NCBI RefSeq assembly: GCF_013128195.2
Contig: NZ_CP053452.2
Location: 5,890,001-5,954,000 of the forward strand
Source: Frigoriglobus tundricola
GTDB taxonomy: Bacteria; Planctomycetota; Planctomycetia; Gemmatales; Gemmataceae
Direction of reading: 5' to 3'
DNA length: 64,000 nt
Made by a program: the position numbers and the translations under genes. Positions 8,970 to 19,235 of the stretch are shown one piece after another. The notes below the pieces were generated by a model that saw nothing but the letters and a program-made list of their open reading frames with translations, was not told where the DNA came from and ran no database searches. Numbering within the stretch: the first letter of the stretch is position 1; every line of letters begins with the position of its first letter.

Positions 8970-10166
8970 ATGTTCGGTATGTTGGTACTCCTCGCGGTTC
9001 TGGTGGTCGCGCTCGCGTGGGTCGGGCACGCGTGCGTCTGCACGGCGGTCCTCAACAACCTTTACGGGCGCAAGCTGCCGAAGACGCTGCTGAAGCCGTG
9101 GCGGATCGTCACCGGCTTCGTGATCCTCGGGTTCCCGTGGGTCGTGGTGAACATTTTCAACCCGCCGATCCTCGTAACACCGGGTGACGATGTCGGTGTC
9201 GCCCTGGATCACTTCAACGGCACCCTCGGCCGCGTGCTGTTCGCTTACACGGTCCTGTGCTTGGTACTCGGCGCGGTGGTGTTCCCGATCATCACGATCG
9301 TGCGGTACCGGCGGGAGACGCCCGCGTGTCTCGCGTCGGAAACCACCCGCACGCTCGACCTGTGGCCCGAACTCGGTGCAAAGCTCTTCGGGGACGGTAA
9401 ATATCGCTGGGCCACGCGCCTGCCCGGCAACGGCGCGTTCACGTTCGACGTCAGCGACCTGACGCTCCGGTTGCCGAACTTGCCGCCCGAATGGGACGGG
9501 CTCACGCTGCTCCACCTGAGCGACCTGCACTTCCACGGCACGCCGAGTCGGGCGTACTTCGACCGCGTTCTGGACGACCTCGCGACCGGCCCGGTGCCCG
9601 ACCTCGTGTGCCTGACCGGCGACTACGTGGACACGGACACACACCGTGACTGGATCGGCCCGCTGCTCGGCCGGCTCTCCGCGAAGGAAGCGAAGCTCGC
9701 CATCCTCGGCAACCACGACGAGTACCACGACCCGGACCGCGTGCGGGCGGAACTCGTGGCCGCGGGGTACACGGTGTTGAGCAATGTCTGGCGTGAAATC
9801 CGCGTGCGGGGGGTGCCGTGCGTGGTGATCGGGCACGAAGGGCCGTGGTTCGTCCCCACACCGGATCTGAGCGGCGCTCCCGTCGGCCCGTTCCGCCTTT
9901 GTCTCAGCCACACCCCGGATCAGTTCTACTGGGGGCTCGCGAACCACGTCGGCCTGATGCTGAGCGGGCACGTCCACGGCGGCGGAATCCGGGTGCCGGT
10001 GATCGGCTCGATCTTCGTGCCGAGCGTTTACGGCCGCCGGTTCGACCAGGGCGTGTTCGAGAAAGGATCGACCGCGCTCGTGGTGAGCCGCGGCATGAGC
10101 GGGAAGGAACCGTTGCGCATCCGCTGCAACCCGCAGGCGATTCGGATCACCTTGAAGCCGCGGTAA
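8970..10166 (+). CDS. Membrane-anchored metallophosphoesterase (calcineurin-like, YkuE type)
   Basis: 398 residues from the ATG at 8970 (a second ATG at 8979 is equally possible). Three hydrophobic segments occupy the first ~115 residues (MLVLLAVLVVALAWVGHACV; IVTGFVILGFPWVVVNIF; VLFAYTVLCLVLGAVVFPII). The catalytic domain follows with all metal motifs: HLSDLHFHG, CLTGDYVDTD, LGNHDEYHD and LSGHVHGGG. YkuE-like relatives hydrolyse phosphodiesters or lipid-linked phosphates at the membrane. The gene is divergent from the dioxygenase gene, 144 bp apart, and is followed by a large inverted repeat. A related Tat-exported paralogue is at 21176-22018. Confidence 0.92.
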   Translation: MFGMLVLLAVLVVALAWVGHACVCTAVLNNLYGRKLPKTLLKPWRIVTGFVILGFPWVVVNIFNPPILVTPGDDVGVALDHFNGTLGRVLFAYTVLCLVLGAVVFPIITIVRYRRETPACLASETTRTLDLWPELGAKLFGDGKYRWATRLPGNGAFTFDVSDLTLRLPNLPPEWDGLTLLHLSDLHFHGTPSRAYFDRVLDDLATGPVPDLVCLTGDYVDTDTHRDWIGPLLGRLSAKEAKLAILGNHDEYHDPDRVRAELVAAGYTVLSNVWREIRVRGVPCVVIGHEGPWFVPTPDLSGAPVGPFRLCLSHTPDQFYWGLANHVGLMLSGHVHGGGIRVPVIGSIFVPSVYGRRFDQGVFEKGSTALVVSRGMSGKEPLRIRCNPQAIRITLKPR

Positions 10167-10278
10167 CCCGGGACCGCGGCCGTCCCGGCCGCACGAGCGA
10201 CGGGCCGGTCCTCGCTCCGGGGTCGTTCATGGTGCGCCCGCGCGGGTGGGGGGTGCCGGGACGGCCGCGGTCCCGGGG
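10167..10278. repeat. Long inverted repeat between phosphoesterase and inositol phosphatase genes
   Basis: CCCGGGACCGCGGCCGTCCC at ~10167-10186 pairs with GGGACGGCCGCGGTCCCGGG at ~10258-10277. The core GGGACCGCGG is the same as in family A but the flanks differ, so it may be a diverged member. It ends only ~16 bp before the ATG at 10294, so it could also affect translation or transcription of the downstream gene. Confidence 0.8.
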
Positions 10279-10293
10279 CGTATCATTTTCCGC

Positions 10294-11124
10294 ATGAGCA
10301 CCGACGCCGCACGCTTGAGTGAGTACCTGTCCGCCGCCGTCGAGGCCGCCCGGGTGGGCGCCGCCGAACTGGAGCGGTGGCGGGGCAAGTTCTCGATCCG
10401 CGAGAAGGGCCGCGCCGACCTCGTCACCGAGGCCGATGAGGCGTCGCAGAAGCTCATCAAGCACGTTCTGCTCGGGCGCTTCCCCGATCACATCTTCATC
10501 GGCGAGGAAGAGTCGGTCGGGAAATCGCCCGGCGACGTGCGCCCCGCCCCCGACGCCCCGCCCGCGTGGGTGGTCGATCCGCTCGACGGGACCGCGAACT
10601 ACGCGCACGACGTGCCCGCATACTGCGTTTCCATCGGCCTGTGGCACGCGGGCCGCGCCATTGTGGGCGTCATCCTCGATCCGCGGCAGAACGAACTGTT
10701 CTCCGCCGCGGTCGGGCAGGGCGCGTTTCTCAACGGCAGCCCGATTCGCGTGAGTACCGTGCCCGACGTGGCGAGCGGGATGATCAGCACCGGTTTCCCG
10801 GCGAACTACGAGAAGCAGTTGCGGAACCTGGAGACGTGGAAGCGGCTCACGGCGCACGCGCAATCGCTGCGCCGGAACGGTTCGACGGCGCTGAGCATGG
10901 CCTACGTCGCGGCCGGCCGGTTCGACGGATATTGGGCCTACGACAACTACCCGTGGGACGTGATGGCCGGCGCGGCGCTGATCACGGAGGCCGGCGGCAC
11001 CCTCTGTTCGACGGACGGCACCGCGTTCGACCCGTACCGCCCGGACCTCATCGCCGGGAACCCGCCGGTTCGGGCGGAACTGCTGAAATTGCTGCTGGCG
11101 GCCGATCCGGGAGCGACGGGGTGA
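10294..11124 (+). CDS. Inositol monophosphatase family protein
   Basis: 276 residues. The start at 10294 (MSTDAARLSEYL) is chosen because the upstream extension falls inside the inverted repeat. FIG-superfamily phosphatase motifs are all present: GRADLVTEADEASQ, IGEEES, WVVDPLDGTANYAHDVP (the DPxDGT metal site) and YPWDVMAGAALITEAGG (the WDxxAG motif). It is a Mg-dependent, Li-sensitive type phosphatase that removes phosphate from inositol-1-phosphate, PAP or related metabolites; the exact substrate is not decidable here. It is convergent with the methyltransferase gene, with only 16 bp between them. Confidence 0.95.
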   Translation: MSTDAARLSEYLSAAVEAARVGAAELERWRGKFSIREKGRADLVTEADEASQKLIKHVLLGRFPDHIFIGEEESVGKSPGDVRPAPDAPPAWVVDPLDGTANYAHDVPAYCVSIGLWHAGRAIVGVILDPRQNELFSAAVGQGAFLNGSPIRVSTVPDVASGMISTGFPANYEKQLRNLETWKRLTAHAQSLRRNGSTALSMAYVAAGRFDGYWAYDNYPWDVMAGAALITEAGGTLCSTDGTAFDPYRPDLIAGNPPVRAELLKLLLAADPGATG

Positions 11125-11140
11125 GCCACCGGCGTGCGGC

Positions 11141-11836
11141 TCAGCCGTTCCACCGGATGCGGTAGATGGTCCCCTTCGTGCGCTCGCCGCCGGGCTCGCC
11201 GGCGCGGGCGAAATCGGAGACGACGTCGTACCCCACTTCCTGGAGCTTCCACCGGAACACGCGGGCCGGCAGACGGTCCGGGTCGGCGATCAGGCACACG
11301 CCGCCCGGCGCGAGGACCGCTTCGAGCAGCCGCACGAGCGGGTTCACCAGCCGCTCCTCGTACATCAGGTCGGAGCCGATCACGACCGGGTACTTCGCGT
11401 CGACCGGCGGGCAGCGGAAATCGAGCAGGCGCGTGCGGAAGCCCTCCGGATACCCGTTGAGCCGGGCGTTCGCGGCGGCGTAGGTGAGTGCCGTCTCGTC
11501 CACATCGGAGAACGTGACCTGGAGCCCGCGGGCGAGGCACGCGACCCCGGCCAGCCCCAGCCCGCACCCGATTTCGAGTACGCGGACCGGTTGCGGGTAG
11601 GTCTCCCACGGCTCGCGGAGAACGGCCTTCGCCAGCATCCGCGCCGAGGGCCACAGCGTCGGCCAGTACGGCACGTACCCGTCGGCGGCGTAGGCGGAGC
11701 GGACCCACGGGTGGTCGAGCACCCGGTCGGAGTCGGCCGGGCGGTCGATGCGGAACGTGTAGTCGCCGACGTACACCGTCTCGCGGACGGTCTCGGCAAC
11801 GGCTTCCGGGGGCGTGCAGTGAAAGCGGGGGGGCAT
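11141..11836 (-). CDS. Class I SAM-dependent methyltransferase (lysine methyltransferase-like, PF10294 type)
   Basis: 231 residues. N-terminal IDRPADSDRVLDHPWV, then PYWPTLWPSARMLAKAVL, a pattern typical of the METTL/Nnt1 protein-methyltransferase-like family. The SAM site is VLEIGCGLGLAGVACLARGL, with TFSDVDETALTYAAANARLN as motif II and VVIGSDLMYEERLVNPLVRL as motif IV. The target may be a protein lysine or a small molecule. The stop-to-stop distance to the next gene upstream is 6 bp, so it probably belongs to one transcript with the two minus-strand genes at 11843-13049. Confidence 0.88.
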   Translation of the reverse strand: MPPRFHCTPPEAVAETVRETVYVGDYTFRIDRPADSDRVLDHPWVRSAYAADGYVPYWPTLWPSARMLAKAVLREPWETYPQPVRVLEIGCGLGLAGVACLARGLQVTFSDVDETALTYAAANARLNGYPEGFRTRLLDFRCPPVDAKYPVVIGSDLMYEERLVNPLVRLLEAVLAPGGVCLIADPDRLPARVFRWKLQEVGYDVVSDFARAGEPGGERTKGTIYRIRWNG

Positions 11837-11842
11837 GGGCGG

Positions 11843-12235
11843 CTATTCAGTAGCCATCGAGATCAGGTTTTGGACTACCGCCTTGGTGTATTCGGACCGG
11901 AAAATATTGGCGAGGGCCGCGTGGAGCGTAGGTTCGTCGCCGACCTTGAACGGTCCCTCCAGCACCTCCGGCCCCGTGATCACCTTGACCGGAAAGCCGG
12001 TCGGAGAAGCGTGGACGGCCAACAGCGCGTAGTTGTAATCCATTTTCTGGACGTAAAGGTCACACCGATAACGAACGGGGAACTCGCTGTCCCGTCCCTC
12101 GTCGGGCCAGACGCGAAATTCGACCAGGCCGTTCGTCTTCTCTTTCAACCCGTGTCCCGCTTCTTCCAGTATTTGGCGGACGCCGCGCGGCTTCGGGTCG
12201 AACTTGAAGTCCGGCCACAGATCGAGTGTCGGCAC
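11843..12235 (-). CDS. Conserved hypothetical protein
   Basis: 130 residues from the GTG at 12235 (VPTLDLWPDF), which has a strong Shine-Dalgarno GAGGAGG just upstream. A longer in-frame start at 12256 is less likely. The sequence is soluble, with no signal peptide or membrane helix: ILEEAGHGLKEKTNGLVEFR, a beta-rich middle (VRYRCDLYVQKMDYNYALLA) and a helical end (LHAALANIFRSEYTKAVVQN). I do not recognise a family. The ribosome-binding site lies within the codons of the upstream nuclease gene, so the genes overlap and may be translationally coupled. Confidence 0.75.
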   Translation of the reverse strand: MPTLDLWPDFKFDPKPRGVRQILEEAGHGLKEKTNGLVEFRVWPDEGRDSEFPVRYRCDLYVQKMDYNYALLAVHASPTGFPVKVITGPEVLEGPFKVGDEPTLHAALANIFRSEYTKAVVQNLISMATE

Positions 12236-13049
12236 GGGGCACCTCCTCGAACGCAACCGGCAGATGATCGGATCCGACAGCGGGGTCGGGGTGCCCGTCC
12301 GTGGTCGTGAGGTCCGTACTCCCGGCGCTTGTTACGAGCCGAAGCATGTTCGCCGGGAGCCGGTCCGCGTACTCGGGCCGGATCAGCACCTGATCGAGCA
12401 TGTGCCAAAACAGTTCCGTCGCGTCGTACCCTTCGTGGTAATAATAACTCCCCGCGCCCGAATCGCCAGCCGGATCGGAGCCGTACAGCCGCCACATCGG
12501 GTTGTAAAAGAAGTCCGCTCGGCCGGCGTTTCGAATCGCGCGGTCGGTCCGCCCCCGAACGCGCCGAACGCCGATCGCGTGCAAGCCGTTGGCGCAGAGT
12601 ACCGACGGATCGTGCGGGTTTGCGTTCAGGTCGCCGAGGATGACCGTTCGGCGGTGCCCGAGGAGGTTCTCCAATTCTCGGATCGCCGCCCGGAAGCGAT
12701 CGAACAATAGCCGCCGCGTGTCGTCCGTTGCGTTGCGGCGGTCCGGGCCGTGAACCAGCGCGAACAGCCAATCATCGGCCGCGGGTGGTGCGACGTGCCA
12801 GAACTCGATCCGGTCCGTCGGGTCGGGGTTCAGTAGGCGGGTGAACCGAAATGTTTGCCTCGTCAACACCGTGAATCGCTCGGAGCGGCCGACGCGCTGC
12901 CACCCAGTTGGTGCCAGGAATGCAGAAAGGCGCGACCGCGGCGGCGTTTCCACCAACACCACGATGTCCGGTGTCTGGTCCGCGATCAGCGCCATCACCA
13001 GCGAATCCAGTTGCTTCCGCTGGACGTTCCAGAAGAGGACGCGGGGCAT
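12060..13049 (-). CDS. Endonuclease/exonuclease/phosphatase (EEP) family protein
   Basis: 329 residues as the frame stands. EEP-fold (DNase I-like) motifs: RVLFWNVQRKQ at the N-terminus, IVVLVETPPRSR, VILGDLNANPHDPSV, and VGSDHLPVAF, which carry the Asn, Glu, Asp/Asn and Asp-His of the metal site. Family members cleave nucleic acids or phosphoesters. Related proteins normally end soon after SDHLPV. Here the frame continues about 65 more Arg-rich residues that overlap the next gene by ~175 bp. That tail looks like out-of-frame translation rather than protein, so the natural end is probably near 12240 and a stop codon may be lost by mutation or sequence error. Confidence 0.85.
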   Translation of the reverse strand: MPRVLFWNVQRKQLDSLVMALIADQTPDIVVLVETPPRSRLSAFLAPTGWQRVGRSERFTVLTRQTFRFTRLLNPDPTDRIEFWHVAPPAADDWLFALVHGPDRRNATDDTRRLLFDRFRAAIRELENLLGHRRTVILGDLNANPHDPSVLCANGLHAIGVRRVRGRTDRAIRNAGRADFFYNPMWRLYGSDPAGDSGAGSYYYHEGYDATELFWHMLDQVLIRPEYADRLPANMLRLVTSAGSTDLTTTDGHPDPAVGSDHLPVAFEEVPRADTRSVAGLQVRPEAARRPPNTGRSGTRVEREDERPGRISRLARRGTGQRVPRSLSV

Positions 13050-13058
13050 CGGGCGGCC

Positions 13059-13889
13059 TCAAATCGTGCGCACGCACGCGACCAGTTCGGCGTGCGTGAT
13101 TGTGCGGTCGGCGGGGAACAGGGCGAAGCCGGCCGGGGTCTCGGCGCAGTCCAGAATCACCTGCCGATCGTTCGGGACCGCGAACCCGTCGTTGCACGCG
13201 ATGTGGCCACTCACCAGCAGATCGCACCCCATTTTGCGCAGGAAGCTGCCGACCGCCTCGGCCGTCGTGTCGCGGCCCCACAACAGGCTGTGCAGCGAGC
13301 CGCCCGGTTGCAGGTCCTCGTCGGCGTAGGCGTCGCGCTCCAGCCGCGCCGGGTCGAACAGCGGCAGGTACCGCGCCGCGGGGAAGCTGTGGCTGATCAG
13401 CACGCCGTTCGGCACCCGGAGGACGGCCGGGAGCGTCTGAAACAGTTCCAGGTACGCCGCGTAGATCTTCGGGCCGTAGGCGGGACCGTACGCCTCGGTC
13501 ACGCCCTCGCGGAACAACTCGTTCTGGTTCTGGTCCGCCTTGAGGACCGGCCGGTCCGTCCACTGGGCCATTTCGTGGTTGCCCGGGAGCATGTGAACCT
13601 GCCCGGGGTACTGGCACTTCAGCGCCGCGAACAGATCGACCAGTTGGTGCGACTTGTCCCCGCCGCGCGGGTAGCGGAACTTGCCGTGGATCACTTCCTG
13701 AAGGACGAAGTGCCGCGTCGGGTGGTTGGCGAGGTCCGCCGTTTTGAGCAGCACCTGAAAGTGCGGGACGTGACCGTGCAGGTCCCCGGCGACGAGCGCC
13801 TCGGTGCAGTTTTCCAGGGCGACCGTGTGGCCACGGCGCCCGGGCGTGGCGCGGACCAGCGCCGCCGCCTGCCGGAGGTGCGTCAACAT
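13059..13889 (-). CDS. Ser/Thr phosphatase-like metallophosphoesterase
   Basis: 276 residues from the ATG at 13889 (MLTHLRQAAALV). The longer in-frame extension to 14255 runs antisense through the divergent CBS gene region and has no protein-like character. Phosphoesterase motifs: VAGDLHGHVPHF, HMLPGNHEMAQW, LISHSFPAARYLP and LVSGHIACNDGF. An unusual EVIHGKFRYPRGGDKSHQL region stands where family members normally carry the GDYVDRG motif, giving RGGDKSHQ. Substrate unknown. It starts 9 bp from the EEP gene end and so heads a likely four-gene transcript running to 11141. Confidence 0.82.
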   Translation of the reverse strand: MLTHLRQAAALVRATPGRRGHTVALENCTEALVAGDLHGHVPHFQVLLKTADLANHPTRHFVLQEVIHGKFRYPRGGDKSHQLVDLFAALKCQYPGQVHMLPGNHEMAQWTDRPVLKADQNQNELFREGVTEAYGPAYGPKIYAAYLELFQTLPAVLRVPNGVLISHSFPAARYLPLFDPARLERDAYADEDLQPGGSLHSLLWGRDTTAEAVGSFLRKMGCDLLVSGHIACNDGFAVPNDRQVILDCAETPAGFALFPADRTITHAELVACVRTI

Positions 13890-14242
13890 GCGGTCCGGTG
13901 CGGGCAAGATGGACCCTCGAAGAACGTGGTCCGAGTATTGTACCACCGGAACCGGCCGGGGGCAGTCCGCACACCGTAACCGGGGCTGTCCCGCGGATTT
14001 TGGCGGTCCGCGGCCAACGGCGGTGCGCGGGAACCGTTGATCGCAGTGAGGTCGCGCGGCGCAACATCCGGCGGTTGGGCTTGTCCGCGTGGCCCGCCTT
14101 CGGAGAATATCGGTACCGCACCACTTGCGCCAGCGGTTCCGCCGCCGGCGCACCGCTTCGCCCCGCGTGTCGTTCCGCATTGATCCCCTCGCGCTGCGGA
14201 ACATTGGCGTTCCAGTGGGGATCGGTCGAGAGCAGACGTTGC

Positions 14243-14776
14243 ATGAATTTCGCACCCACCCCGCGCCGCCGCCCGAGCCAGACCCGCACGCCGCTCGGTC
14301 TGTACCCGATGGAGCTGTCCCGCAACCTGAAAGTGGACAGCGTCTCCCGGCTGGACCCGACCGAGCCCCGCACCATCGACGCCGACGAACCGGCGTCGGC
14401 CGCCGTGGCCGCGATGCGCGAGTGGAACGTGGGCTGCCTGCTCGTGACCGGGGCCGGTCGCCTCGTCGGCATCTTCACCGAGCGCGACCTCTTGACGCGG
14501 GTGCTGGCCCCCGGCCGCTCGCTCGGCTCCCCGATGCGGGTGTACATGACGCCCGACCCGGTCACGGTGGCGCCGAAGGACTCCGTGCGGACCGTCGTGA
14601 AGCGGATGCAGAAGGGCGGGTACCGGCACCTGCCGGTGGTGGACGAGGCCGGCCGGCCCGTCGGCGTCCTCTCGGCCCGCCGCGTGGTCCATTACCTCGT
14701 CGAACACTTCCCGGCGCTGGTGTTCAACCTCCCGCCCGATCCCGATCGCTATCCCGAAACGGCCGAAGGGCCGTGA
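14243..14776 (+). CDS. CBS-domain pair protein
   Basis: 177 residues from the ATG at 14243; a second ATG at 14309 (MELSRNLKVDSV) is also plausible. Two CBS motifs cover residues ~50-165: TIDADEPASAAVAAMREWNV followed by GCLLVTGAGRLVGIFTERDL, and TVAPKDSVRTVVKRMQKGGY followed by RHLPVVDEAGRPVGVLSARR. Such pairs bind adenosine nucleotides and act as energy or redox sensors, often on a partner enzyme. The 2-oxoacid:ferredoxin oxidoreductase operon begins 209 bp downstream on the same strand, so a link to central carbon flux is possible but unproven. Confidence 0.9.
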   Translation: MNFAPTPRRRPSQTRTPLGLYPMELSRNLKVDSVSRLDPTEPRTIDADEPASAAVAAMREWNVGCLLVTGAGRLVGIFTERDLLTRVLAPGRSLGSPMRVYMTPDPVTVAPKDSVRTVVKRMQKGGYRHLPVVDEAGRPVGVLSARRVVHYLVEHFPALVFNLPPDPDRYPETAEGP

Positions 14777-14985
14777 CGGGGGGGCCTGCGCCCGTGGCCC
14801 GCTGCCCGCACCTCTCAATTTCCCGCCAAACCACCCGCCGCCCGGCGTATCCCTGTAGTTGACAAAGACGCCCCGGGCCGGGCAACATCAGTCCCCGTTT
14901 CGGTCGGGGCGCCTAAGATAACGGTACCCGCACAGGGACACACACCGATCCCTCTCCCGCGTCCACGTTCAAGGACCTGGATTCC

Positions 14986-16947
<1,962 letters not shown>

Positions 16948-16960
16948 TCCGCGATCTTGT

Positions 16961-17045
16961 GATCGGTTCCCCTGGGGCCGCGGGCGTCTCGCCCGCTTCT
17001 TCGCGAAGAGCGGGCCGGGCGCCCGCGGTCCCAGGGGAACCGATC
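16961..17045. repeat. Long perfect hairpin, family A, between korA and korB
   Basis: GATCGGTTCCCCTGGG at the left end pairs with CCCAGGGGAACCGATC at the right end, and the inner arms (CCGCGGGCG..., CGCCCGCGG) also match. The stem is about 40 bp with a very small loop around TTCTTCGCGAAGA. It sits 14 bp after the korA stop and ~58 bp before korB. Confidence 0.9.
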
Positions 17046-17102
17046 GACGCGCCCCGAAGGGGCGCAGACACAAACACCACACACACCAAACACGAGATAC
17101 CA

Positions 17103-18137
17103 ATGCCGACCGCTCTCCCCCTGACGACGAAGGAACTCACGACCGACCAGGAGGTGCGGTGGTGCCCCGGGTGCGGGGACTACTCGATCCTGGCGCAAAT
17201 GAAGAAGGCGCTCACCACGGCGGGCGTGCCCCGCGAGAAGCTCGCGTTCGTGTCCGGCATCGGCTGCTCCAGCCGGTTCCCGTACTACATGAACACCTAC
17301 GGCTTCCACACGATCCACGGCCGCGCGCCGACGTTCGCGACCGGCCTGCGCCTGGCCAACCCGGACCTCCAGGTGTGGGTCGTCACCGGCGACGGCGACG
17401 GCCTCTCCATCGGCGGCAACCACCTGATCCACGCGCTGCGGCGCAACATGGACATCAAGGTGCTGCTGTTTAACAACGAGATCTACGGGCTCACCAAGGG
17501 GCAGTACTCGCCCGCCAGCCGCGTCGGCACGCCGACCAAGACCAGCCCCGGCGGGTCGTTCGAGACGCCCATCCGCCCGCTCTCCGTCGCCCTCGCCTCC
17601 GAGGCCACGTTCGTCGCCCGCACCATCGACGTGGACGTCCAGCACCTCGTCGCCACGCTCCAGAAGGCCGCGGCGCACAAGGGCAGCGCGTTCGTCGAGA
17701 TCTACCAGAACTGCGTGATCTTCAACGACGACGTGTACAAGTACGCGACCGACAAGGCGGTGAAGGCCGACAACATCCTGTACCTCGAACACGGCAAGCC
17801 GATGGTGTTCGGCAAGGACAAGAGCAAGGGCATCCGCCTCAACGGTCTGAAGCCGGAAGTGGTCACGATCGGCAAGGACTGCCAGATCGACGACCTCCTG
17901 ACGCACGACGAGTACGCCGAGGAGCCCACGCTCGCGTACCTCCTCAGCCGGTTCCGCCACGACCAGAGCACCGGCGTGACGAACCCGTTCCCCGAGCCGG
18001 TCGGCGTGTTCCGCAGCGTGAAGAAGCCGACTTACGAGGAACTGCTCGGCGACCGCATCCAGACGGCCGTTGCGAAGAAGGGGCCGGGCAAGATCGAGGA
18101 CCTGTTCAAGGCCGAAGACGTGTGGACCGTGCAGTAA
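17103..18137 (+). CDS. korB: 2-oxoacid:ferredoxin oxidoreductase, beta subunit
   Basis: 344 residues from the ATG at 17103; the longer in-frame extension upstream lies in korA and the hairpin. The thiamine diphosphate subunit is clear: VRWCPGCGDYSILAQMKKAL at the N-terminus, SGIGCSSRFPYYMNTYGFHT, HGRAPTFATGLRLANPDLQV, then VVTGDGDGLSIGGNHLIHAL, which is the GDGD...N Mg/ThDP motif, and NNEIYGLTKGQYSPAS. It pairs with korA to form the catalytic enzyme. Conserved cysteines (CPGC, CSS) probably hold the [4Fe-4S] cluster. A 155-bp spacer with a large hairpin splits it from korA, unusual for subunits of one complex, so partial transcription attenuation or a separate promoter is possible. Confidence 0.96.
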   Translation: MPTALPLTTKELTTDQEVRWCPGCGDYSILAQMKKALTTAGVPREKLAFVSGIGCSSRFPYYMNTYGFHTIHGRAPTFATGLRLANPDLQVWVVTGDGDGLSIGGNHLIHALRRNMDIKVLLFNNEIYGLTKGQYSPASRVGTPTKTSPGGSFETPIRPLSVALASEATFVARTIDVDVQHLVATLQKAAAHKGSAFVEIYQNCVIFNDDVYKYATDKAVKADNILYLEHGKPMVFGKDKSKGIRLNGLKPEVVTIGKDCQIDDLLTHDEYAEEPTLAYLLSRFRHDQSTGVTNPFPEPVGVFRSVKKPTYEELLGDRIQTAVAKKGPGKIEDLFKAEDVWTVQ

Positions 18138-18167
18138 GCGCCGGCGCCCGGTCCTTCACATTCCGCC

Positions 18168-18211
18168 ACAACCGGGCCGCGAGTACCAAGTGGTACTCGC
18201 GGCCCGGTTGT
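18168..18211 (+). terminator. Hairpin after korB
   Basis: ACAACCGGGCCGCGAGTACC pairs perfectly with GGTACTCGCGGCCCGGTTGT over 20 bp with a 4-base loop, starting 31 bp past the korB stop and followed by TCGTTT. This is a strong intrinsic terminator candidate for the kor operon. Confidence 0.75.
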
Positions 18212-18341
18212 TCGTTTGGGCGCTCGCGATTCGGGAAAGGGCCAGAACGCCAAAATCGGTTCGTGTTCCGGGCTTGACGCCGTTCGGGGGCGGGGGTATG
18301 AGTGGCGCGAATCATCCTCAAACAAATTGGCGTGCGAACCG

Positions 18342-19199
18342 ATGCGGTGGGCGTGGCTGATCGTCGTGTGCGCGAGCGCAGTCGGGTGCGTGACGCATCG
18401 CGACCCGCCGCCCGTTGCGGCCGTGGCCCGTTCGCTGAGCCCGGCCGTTCCGGCCGAGGGCATGAACCTCGAATCGGTTCTCCTCGAACGCCCCATCGGT
18501 GACCGGTTCCTGGACCGCGACCTGTGGGCGGCGGCACTACCGGTCGGGGGCCAGGAAGCTCGCGTCCTCTTGACCGAAAACGGCTTGCGGGCCGGCGTGC
18601 TGACCGGCAACCTGCCGCAACAGTTCCAGACACTGCTGGAATCCGAATCCGAGGCGCTCAACGCCCGCCGGCTCACGTTCGCGGTGCGCAAGGACGAAGT
18701 GCTGCCGACCACCGGGCCGCTCGAGAAGTGCGAGTTCGGGCTGCTCACCGACATCGGACCCGGCGACACGCGCACCCGAATCACGCTCCCGCAGGCCCGG
18801 TGCGGGGTCATGGTCCGACCGGAGGCGATGGCCGACGACCGCGTGCGGGTGGCGTGCGAACCGCAGATCCAGTACGGCGACCGGCAAGAGTTCTGGCGCG
18901 CGTCGGCCGACGGCACCGGTTGGGTGAAGTCGGAAGAGGTCCCGCTCAAGACGTTCCCGATGCTCGCGTTCGACGTTCCGCTCGGCCGGAACGAGTACCT
19001 GGTCATCGGTTGGTCGGCCGATCAGCCGGACACGATCGGGGCGGCCCTCTTCGGCGTGTCGGCCAACGGCCAGGCGCGGCAGCGGGTACTCGTCATCCGG
19101 GCCCGTCAGTTGAACCCCGGCGCCCCGGCCGATCTGCCGTCACTCGGCCCCATACGCCGCCCGTCCATTGCGGCCGAAGCCAACAAACTGGCACGATGA
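18342..19199 (+). CDS. Putative lipoprotein of unknown function
   Basis: 285 residues from the ATG at 18342 (MRWAWLIVVCASAVGCVTHR). The lipobox ASAVGC suggests acylation and membrane anchoring at Cys16. The rest is soluble: EGMNLESVLLERPIGDRFLD near residue 45, LRAGVLTGNLPQQFQTLLES, and a beta-rich C-terminal half with ITLPQARCGVMVRPEA and YLVIGWSADQPDTIGAALFG. I do not recognise a domain name; the layout resembles uncharacterised planctomycete lipoproteins with a basal-body-rod-like or beta-sandwich core, but this is not supported by a specific motif. The upstream in-frame codons before 18342 are terminator and intergenic sequence. Confidence 0.78.
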   Translation: MRWAWLIVVCASAVGCVTHRDPPPVAAVARSLSPAVPAEGMNLESVLLERPIGDRFLDRDLWAAALPVGGQEARVLLTENGLRAGVLTGNLPQQFQTLLESESEALNARRLTFAVRKDEVLPTTGPLEKCEFGLLTDIGPGDTRTRITLPQARCGVMVRPEAMADDRVRVACEPQIQYGDRQEFWRASADGTGWVKSEEVPLKTFPMLAFDVPLGRNEYLVIGWSADQPDTIGAALFGVSANGQARQRVLVIRARQLNPGAPADLPSLGPIRRPSIAAEANKLAR

Positions 19200-19235
19200 A
19201 TCCAGACAGGACCCGCCCACAAAGCGATGTCCAGC

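Noticed and set aside
12772..14565. 597-codon frame on the minus strand spanning the CBS gene and the phosphatase gene
   Set aside because: The CBS motifs on the plus strand and the phosphatase motifs in another minus frame show the true genes; this frame has neither.
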